Shown piece after piece: positions 19,818 to 25,351 of a DNA stretch of 25,351 nucleotides; within the stretch, counting starts at the first letter, position 1; every line of letters starts with the position of its first letter. The DNA is from Blastocladiella britannica. Taxonomy: Eukaryota > Blastocladiomycota > Blastocladiomycetes > Blastocladiales > Blastocladiaceae. A program made the translations under genes and the position numbers. The DNA lies in assembly GCA_025349905.2 (NCBI GenBank), contig MU624762.1, positions 1-25,351 of the forward strand, read 5' to 3'. Below the pieces are notes generated by a model, which worked only from the letters and a program-made list of their open reading frames with translations, did not search any database and was not told the origin of the DNA.

Positions 19818-21740
19818 ATGAAATCAAAGTACCTCGACCAAGGTTTCTTGCCCGTTGTCCCCGTCGTGGATAGGGTGCTGGCGCTGGCCGCGGGTTCTCT
19901 CGCACGCGGGTTGCCGTGCGCCATTGCCTCTCGCCTCATGGATATCGCAGCACTGCAATCGATTCTCGCAGTTTCCGCCCCAGCGCTGGTCCCGCATACC
20001 ATCCGGCTCGGGCTGCGGCTACTACCTCACTGCACACTTATTGTTGCGGCGAGCCACGGTCGTACCGATATTCTCGACTTGCGTCTCCGCTTTAAACTGG
20101 CAAGTGACGATGACGTGGTCAGCAGTGCGCTCATTGAGGCATCGCGGTTCGGGCACGTTGCTGCCGTGCGCTGGATCCTGGAAAACAATCACTCAAAATT
20201 GGATCTCGAGACTGTAGCAAAAGCTATGGGTGCCGCATCCGAGCACAATCACGTCCCAGTGCTCCAATTTTGGTCCTCTCGAATCGACTTGAAAGCTTTA
20301 CTCAACCTCCACACCTACCTCGTGCTGTTCCCGGCCGCAACCAGCGGCTCCATTAATGTCATCGAGTGGTGGATTGCAGCCTCGGGCGATCCAGAGCTCT
20401 TTACGCCGGTGGCCTTTGCAAAGTGCATGGCGCGCAACGGCCAATCGCAGGCGCTGTCGTGGTGGTTCCAGCACGGCGCAAGGGGCTATCCCAACGAACA
20501 CCCGCACACTTGGGACTCTGGCCACCAGGGAGCGTTTATCCGGCACGCGTCGTCGTCCCTCCTGCGGTCCCAGTTCAACTCTCCATTTCTTGACACCGCC
20601 ACCACCGAACTCAGGTTGAGGGGGTGGGATCAGCACTATTTCGACTGGTTCATGATGACCGAGCTGTCGATCGCGGGTAGGGTGGCCGACTTGACGTGGC
20701 TGCGCCGCGTACGTGGGTTCACGCATGCGCAGCTCGAGGAGATGGCAAAGACGTGCATCCGCGACGCAGCGGTTGCGGCGCTCGACTGGTGGCGGGCGGT
20801 GGGCATCTCGCCGCGCAAGTTCAAGTACGTGGCTCGGAACGCTGCCCGGGCGGGGCGTACCGACAAACTCAACTGGGCCGAGGCCCACGGCGTCCTGCCG
20901 TCGCAAAAAGTCCACCAGCATCAGTATACGGTGTTTGCTGTGTGTGCCACAGGTCATTTAAACGTGGTCCAGTGGTACCACCGCCGCGGCATGTACTTTA
21001 GCATCACCGCCGAAGCCGTGCGCGCTGCGTGCGCGAGCGGACACGTCGATTTGCTCGACTGGATCGCACGTACCCCCGAGCTCGCGTTTCCGGTGGCTGG
21101 ATCCGGCGCCATGGATGCTGCGTCCGCGGAAGGCCGCCGAAAAGTCCTGGCGTGGCTGGTACGCGCCGCACACGATCTCCCGAACCGCGTAGGTCCACTC
21201 GACTACTCGCACAATGCCATGGACACGGCACTCACCGTCGATATCTTGGACTGGTGGCTGCATTTCAGTGGGCTGCCACTCAAGTACTCGTCGGAAGCGA
21301 TACGCGTGGGGTCACGGCACCATCGATTCGAAGTGCTAGATTGGTGGAAGACCAGTGGGCTGCCGCTGCGGTACACGGACGCGGTGCTGGGCTCGCTCAC
21401 TGCCGCTAGCGATGTGCCAGTCCTCGATTGGTGGTGGAAATCAGGGTTGCCGCTCAAGATTGCTAGGAGCGTTTACGACGAGCGCCGGGACGTGATCTTG
21501 GACCTCCACGACGGAGAAGCAGATCCGCCAACAGTTATGGTGCATGAAGTAGTGCTGCGGTGGTGGGAAGAGCATATCCTGTCGGACGAGGGGATGGAAC
21601 GCGTCGTGTTCGTGGAGCAGCACGACGATCAGGAGGCCGTGCGAGCGCGGTGGTTGCAACGTGCGTCTCCACCGGGTACCTGGAAGCAGATCCGCCGTGC
21701 AGCTTCATGGATCTTCAACAGCCGTCGATCTCACCAGTGA
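19818..21740 (+). CDS. WW-rich ankyrin-like repeat protein
   Basis: Intronless, 640 aa from ATG 19818. The frame remains open upstream to 19485, but that part overlaps the divergent gene and is Gly/Arg/Glu-rich shadow sequence, so 19818 is preferred. After an N-terminal helical region, about a dozen degenerate ankyrin-type helix pairs follow, each carrying an LDWW or LxWW signature. Examples are VIEWWIAASG, ALSWWFQHG, ALDWWRAVGIS, VVQWYHRRGM, ILDWWLHFSGLPLKYS, VLDWWKTSGLPLRYT and VLDWWWKSGLPLKI. The (S)GLPLKYS element between repeats is a hallmark of large ankyrin-like families seen in blastocladiomycete and chytrid genomes. These act as protein-binding scaffolds; no catalytic domain or signal peptide is present and no partner can be inferred. 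The C-terminus (IRRAASWIFNSRRSHQ) is basic. Absence of introns next to intron-rich neighbours fits a family that expands by duplication. Confidence 0.75.
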   Translation: MKSKYLDQGFLPVVPVVDRVLALAAGSLARGLPCAIASRLMDIAALQSILAVSAPALVPHTIRLGLRLLPHCTLIVAASHGRTDILDLRLRFKLASDDDVVSSALIEASRFGHVAAVRWILENNHSKLDLETVAKAMGAASEHNHVPVLQFWSSRIDLKALLNLHTYLVLFPAATSGSINVIEWWIAASGDPELFTPVAFAKCMARNGQSQALSWWFQHGARGYPNEHPHTWDSGHQGAFIRHASSSLLRSQFNSPFLDTATTELRLRGWDQHYFDWFMMTELSIAGRVADLTWLRRVRGFTHAQLEEMAKTCIRDAAVAALDWWRAVGISPRKFKYVARNAARAGRTDKLNWAEAHGVLPSQKVHQHQYTVFAVCATGHLNVVQWYHRRGMYFSITAEAVRAACASGHVDLLDWIARTPELAFPVAGSGAMDAASAEGRRKVLAWLVRAAHDLPNRVGPLDYSHNAMDTALTVDILDWWLHFSGLPLKYSSEAIRVGSRHHRFEVLDWWKTSGLPLRYTDAVLGSLTAASDVPVLDWWWKSGLPLKIARSVYDERRDVILDLHDGEADPPTVMVHEVVLRWWEEHILSDEGMERVVFVEQHDDQEAVRARWLQRASPPGTWKQIRRAASWIFNSRRSHQ

Positions 21741-22320
21741 GTGATCTTAAAGCGACTCGGTGACTTGGGATGTTCAATCCGTTCTCCACGGCTAAGGAGA
21801 GGCGATGGCGTTTCAGGAGAAATCAGTTTGGTTCTTCAGAATCTCATTCTTGCGAATTACCTGCCGTTTTCCGACATTCACCGCTCTTTCCCGGGAATGG
21901 ACCTCACGTTTCCCAGTGAAATCCGACATGTGGTGACATGTCGGTTGGACCCGTTTCCTCATAAAATCGCACATCCAAAAACCGTCAGAAAACCGGCCGA
22001 CCTCGCAATTCTGGGTCTTCCTGATCCCATTCCAGCGGACGCTCTAACCCGTTTTCCAGCGGATTTTTAGCTCCAAAATCCTGCCGAATCTGAATCCAAT
22101 TCCCATTTCCATTCCCAAAACCACCCAAAAATCACTTATAAAACTTTCATATATTTGTTCTTACCCAAATACACACGCTCGATCACATCCAAATCCTGCT
22201 CGAACTTGATCGCACACAAAAAGAAACCTATGCAAAAGAAATAAAAGAAACAAACATGTTGGCCATATGCTCGTTCGCAAGACAGAACTTTGAATTGGGG
22301 TGAGTGTGATTTCATAGGCC
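21741..22320. other. Low-GC intergenic island with short repeats, no gene
   Basis: This 580-bp stretch is visibly richer in A+T than flanking genes. It holds a hairpin (21923-21944), two copies of TTCCAGCGGA about 25 nt apart (near 22030 and 22054), and repeated TTTCCC / GTTTTCC motifs, then an A-rich leader (22200-22260). No convincing coding frame on either strand. It may hold the 3' UTR of the ankyrin-like gene, a promoter, or a decayed mobile element. Confidence 0.5.
21923..21944. repeat. Perfect 9-bp inverted repeat with 4-nt loop
   Basis: Arms CCGACATGT (21923-21931) and ACATGTCGG (21936-21944) are exact reverse complements around GGTG. It could form a hairpin in RNA or be a dimeric protein-binding site. 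There is no T-run after it. Confidence 0.7.
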
Positions 22321-22458
22321 ATGGCCACCACCGCTCCCACCCCCGACACCACCCCGTACCTGAAAATTGTCGACGGCAAGTTGCCCGGCACGCCCAACTC
22401 TGACGATGATGCGATCCGCATTGCTGCCAGCGACGGCATGTTCAACAGCTGTGGTGGG
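22321..22458 (+). CDS. Orphan exon-like ORF, 46 codons, unknown
   Basis: ATG 22321 (context GGCC-ATGG) opens 46 codons with strong GC-rich third positions, ending at a GTATAG donor-like site at 22459; read on, it stops at TAG 22462-22464. The peptide starts MATTAPTPDTTPYLKIVDGK and is unlike low-complexity shadow. It could be the first exon of the chelatase-like gene: phase-compatible acceptors exist at 22606 (148-nt intron) and 22705 (247-nt intron), both much longer than any other intron here. Alternatively it is a detached first exon of a duplicated or broken gene. No family is recognised. Confidence 0.4.
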
Positions 22459-22699
22459 GTATAGCTTTTCCTCTTTTCTTCCCCTTCTCTCCTCTCTCTC
22501 GGGCCATGTCATAATTTGGCCCACCCCAAACCCCTCTTCTACCTTCCAACTGGGCTTATACCCCACCCGCTCTCGATTTACCTTTCCTTTTGGCATACCT
22601 GTACAGCAGCCGTGCAGGATTGAGATCACGTTGTTTCAATTCTCCATTTCCTTGGATTTCCGGATTGGTTGTTACAGGCGTGTTGTGTCTTTCAAACGA

Positions 22700-24413
22700 A
22701 TGCAGCAGCAACTCAAACCTCTGGTCCGGCACATTGCGCCCACACCCGCGGCCCGGCCGGCGGCCGAGGACGCACTGGTCCTGGTCTTATCGGCTCTGGC
22801 TGCCCGGCGGCACTGCATCTTGCGCGTTCCTCATTCTGAACCGATACTTGGCCAGCAGCCCGAAAATGGTGATTCGGCCCGAACTGCCGTCGAGTTCGCG
22901 CGTCTGCTCAGCATGCACGCGCTGGATACGCCCGCGGTGGCTATTGTGCCGCCATATATGTTGACCGCGGAAATGGTGGATGACAGTGACGCGCTTCCTC
23001 CGCCGCCACCGCCATTGCCAGGACAGGTGCCGATGAGGGGGTTTGTGCGCGCATCGTACGCGTCTGCGACTACGGACGGTGGTGCTGCGGCAGCGTTTCC
23101 GACCTTGGTCACCAGCGTATTATCGGAATCGTCGTCGGTTGGCGGTACCACCATTCCTGGCCACCTCCGATCGATTGGCCCCGATCCATCATTGTTTGTG
23201 GCACCCCCACCACTGCCGCCGTTGCCGACAGCGACTCCGAGCACGACTTGCCGTGATGCGAGGGCGTCGTTCTTCGCCCAGCTGTTCCCACCATCCTCAT
23301 CGTCTTCACCACCGGCACCGCTACAACCACCGGCGCGCCGCCAAACACTCCCACCGTCAGCCCGGTTCTCTTCGTCTTCGACGGCGGGTGGGGGAATCAA
23401 TGATGGGAGCGACGATATTAGCAGTATCGGTCCTGGATCGCCACGCCGGGTGCTCGTGCACCGCCGGTCGGGGCACGACTTGTCTACGTTGTCGGCGGCC
23501 ACATCTTCCAGTGCGGCCGTTCCCTCGGGACCTCTTGCATACAGAGCGACATCGGCGGTAATGGTTCCGGGAACCGCGGTGGTGTTGTTGGCGGAGGCGG
23601 ATCAAGGATGGAATCTGACGGTCCAGGAGGTGCTGGTCAAGGTACTTTTTACATTTTTCTTTAAACTTCATGACCGTATTGATGGTTGAGTGCAACAACT
23701 AGATGCTGGCAACACGCACAATGCAGATCGACCACCATCAGCAACGGTCGGTGCCGATTCCACCCGAGTTCTTGGTAGTCTTGGTGGTGCATGACCACGT
23801 CTTGGCGGCTGGTCTGAGCCCGGCTCTGGTACACATCTTCTCCTTTTTTTTGTTGGTTTCGTTGGTTCACACCAGCTCTTTAGATGCACTACTTTCTGCA
23901 ATCAGCGACCTTTGACCCGATCCTCGATCCAGCGACCCTCGGGTCCATTCCTCCCGAGATGCGGGTGTCGCGCGCGGTCCGTCTTTTTCATGTCACCACC
24001 TCGGCACATTCCTCATAAAAAAATGGTTTTAGGTGATCGCCGACCTCGCCGCCGCCGTCGACTCTCACATCGCCACCGTAACACCCTCGCTTTTACGGTA
24101 CGCCCGCGCGGTCGCGCTCGCGATACGCACCGCCCTAGTCTTCAACACCCAAGGTGGGACATCCGGCAGCTCACAGCCCCGATTCGTGCCAGCAACGCTC
24201 GCCGATAACTTGGTCCGTGCGGCCGCGGCCGTCGCGTGCGTGTACGGCGTGGCCTGGATCACGCCCGACCAGGTGCGCGCGGTCGCGGGGTCGGTTGCGG
24301 CGCATTGCGTTCACCATGGAGGCCCTGCTGGAAGAGGTACTGTGGGTGATGCTGGGGACGGACTGGGGGCGATGGTGGACGCGGCAGTCGCACGAGTGCC
24401 AGTTCCAATTTGA
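22700..24413 (+). CDS. Magnesium-chelatase-like AAA+ family protein, probably ATPase-degenerate
   Basis: Exons are 22700-23641, 23703-23828, 23884-23976 and 24033-24413; introns are 61, 55 and 56 nt, and the product is 513 aa. The start ATG 22700 is tentative. Residues 22-48 (AEDALVLVLSALAARRHCIL) match the opening of the AAA core, but no Walker A GxxxxGKT/S is present. A Pro/Ser-rich insert fills about 105-295. ADQGWNLTVQEVLVKMLATRTM resembles the family segment before sensor 1 (VQxxLLxxLxTRR), and IPPEFLVVLVV then LSPALVMHYFLQSATFDP resembles xPxxFxxxxV...LxPxLVDxFxLS. The last exon is the helical lid, RVSRAVIADLAAAVDSHIA with VTPSLLRYARAVALAI and WITPDQVRAVAG, ending VARVPVPI, a common MoxR/chelatase C-terminus. 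Fungi make no chlorophyll; these homologues have no settled role. Assignment is by motif memory only. Confidence 0.55.
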
Positions 24414-24819
24414 TTTGTTGATGGGTTCTTTCTCTTTCGATTGCGTGTACATCTTGTCTGCGGTTGACGGCGACCGCTACTGGTCGATTGGAGTACTTCA
24501 AGGACACAATGCCAGCGATTTGCCCACAAGTTACTGCTCGCTGCATCAAGCCCAAAAACGCTTCATTTCCAGCTTGCAGTTTGCTGACGTACTTGGTGGA
24601 CCCGCCGCGCGCGACGTTTCTGCGTACACACGCACCGACTACCCAAAAAGACGCCACGCCCCTTGGCAGAGTGGGGGGGGGAACTCACCCTCCTCGGTCC
24701 AGATTGTATCTTACAGCACTCTATTTCCTTTTTCTTTATTGATCCTGGCGCGGCCAAGCCAGCTGTTCCCTAAAATTCATCGACTGCATTTTGGAAAACG
24801 AAATCAGGGTTGAATTCGA
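24414..24819. other. Region without a supported gene
   Basis: Open frames on both strands are short and poor in codon bias; one (+) frame (24464-24742) contains RCIKPK by chance. A run of nine G is at 24673-24681 and T-rich sequence at 24720-24745. It most likely carries the 3' UTR of the chelatase-like gene and the 3' side of whatever lies to the right. Confidence 0.4.
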
Positions 24820-25351
24820 TTACATTTTTGGACCAAGTAAAAAGCCTGCGTATTTGTGACAATGATTTCGCTCCCAGTAGGCATGCGTCAGGGGCGCGCG
24901 ACCCCATCCTCGCCGACACATTTTAAATACCAGCGGCGACCTTGTCCGTTGCCGCCGCTGCCGCCGCCACAAGGACGTGTCGCCCCATTCCGCCTGGCCA
25001 TCCGCGGACCGGTTCGACTTCGCGGCCTTGTTGCCATGAACCTCCTTGAAAAGGATCGGGTACCATTTGCCCCAGATCCATGACCGAACCGCATGAGGTT
25101 GCCTGCGCATGCCACCAGCAATGTCCGCAAACAGCTCTGACGTCGTGTCCGTGGTACCTTTGGCCGGAGCAATGTTCTTGTGGGCCATGTGGAGCCGCAA
25201 ATTACAAGATCAGCGTTAGTGGAAGTCAATAAGAAACAAACAAATAATGAAGGCAACAAACCAAGCAGAGCACCCCAGTCAAGAAGTTACTGAGGTACTC
25301 AAAATCCTTGTCAGACACAGGGGGACCAGGAGCAACCGGCGACCACAGCTT
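24820..25351 (-). CDS. Possible partial gene entering from the right edge, unknown
   Basis: On the minus strand, bases 25351-25262 read 30 codons (LWSPVAPGPPVSDKDFEYLS, then NFLTGVL) with coding-like composition, then a GTTTGTTG donor-like site. A phase-compatible acceptor at 25177 (intron 85 nt, with a CCACTAAC branch-like site) would join a 119-codon frame ending at TAA 24820-24822 (NIAPAKGTTDTTSELFADIA onward). The second part becomes Arg/Trp-rich and looks less coding towards its end, so the true stop or another intron may lie earlier. No family is recognised. Confidence 0.25.

Noticed and set aside
24464..24742. Myosin-like hint (RCIKPK) in a plus-strand frame
   Set aside because: Only six residues match the myosin RCIKPN element; surrounding motor motifs are absent and the frame has no coding bias.

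Overview
The window looks like nuclear DNA of an early-diverging, zoosporic-type fungus, most likely a member of the Blastocladiomycota (Allomyces/Catenaria/Blastocladiella group). This placement is inference. It rests on compact GC-rich genes, many short GT-AG introns (44-86 nt) with AT-rich interiors and CTNAC-like branch sites, a cyclic-nucleotide-gated-type channel (a fungal family best known from Blastocladiella), a large WW-rich ankyrin-like protein, and a giant fungal Tag1/DUF3712-like membrane protein. There are no bacterial-type operons, ribosome binding sites, tRNAs, CRISPR arrays or recognisable complete transposons.

Layout, left to right. (1) The 3' end of a (+) gene coding for an acidic C-terminal tail, stop at 816. 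(2) A four-exon (-) Arf6-like GTPase, 874-1626. (3) A five-exon (+) V-ATPase subunit a, 1774-4633, divergent from Arf6 across only 147 bp. (4) About 720 bp without a convincing gene. (5) A six-exon (+) giant single-pass membrane protein (2,926 aa), 5357-14462, built from tandem LEA2-like beta-sandwich modules. (6) A 14-exon (-) CNG/HCN-type channel (837 aa), 14520-17899, convergent with the giant gene. (7) A four-exon (-) four-TM protein with a long disordered N-terminus, 18144-19660. (8) A single-exon (+) ankyrin-like repeat protein, 19818-21740, divergent from (7) across 157 bp. (9) A 580-bp low-GC intergenic island with a hairpin. (10) An orphan exon-like ORF at 22321-22458, then a four-exon (+) magnesium-chelatase-like AAA+ protein, 22700-24413. 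(11) A poorly resolved right edge, with a possible (-) gene entering from beyond 25351.

All multi-exon models were spliced by hand. Each closes in frame, and junctions were chosen by phase, donor/acceptor motif and family similarity. Several introns are a multiple of three with no stop, so a simple ORF reading runs through them (3719-3772, 8617-8682, 16314-16373, 16729-16806). One intron in the channel appears to use a GC-AG donor.

Functionally, the left half has an endomembrane/vacuole flavour: Arf6-like GTPase, V-ATPase a subunit, and a giant Tag1-like protein predicted to face a lumen or the outside. The most unusual items are the 14-exon channel, whose pore region lacks any recognisable GYG or GE selectivity filter although S4, S6, C-linker and nucleotide-binding domain are intact, and the giant repeat protein with its 307-residue two-module super-repeat.
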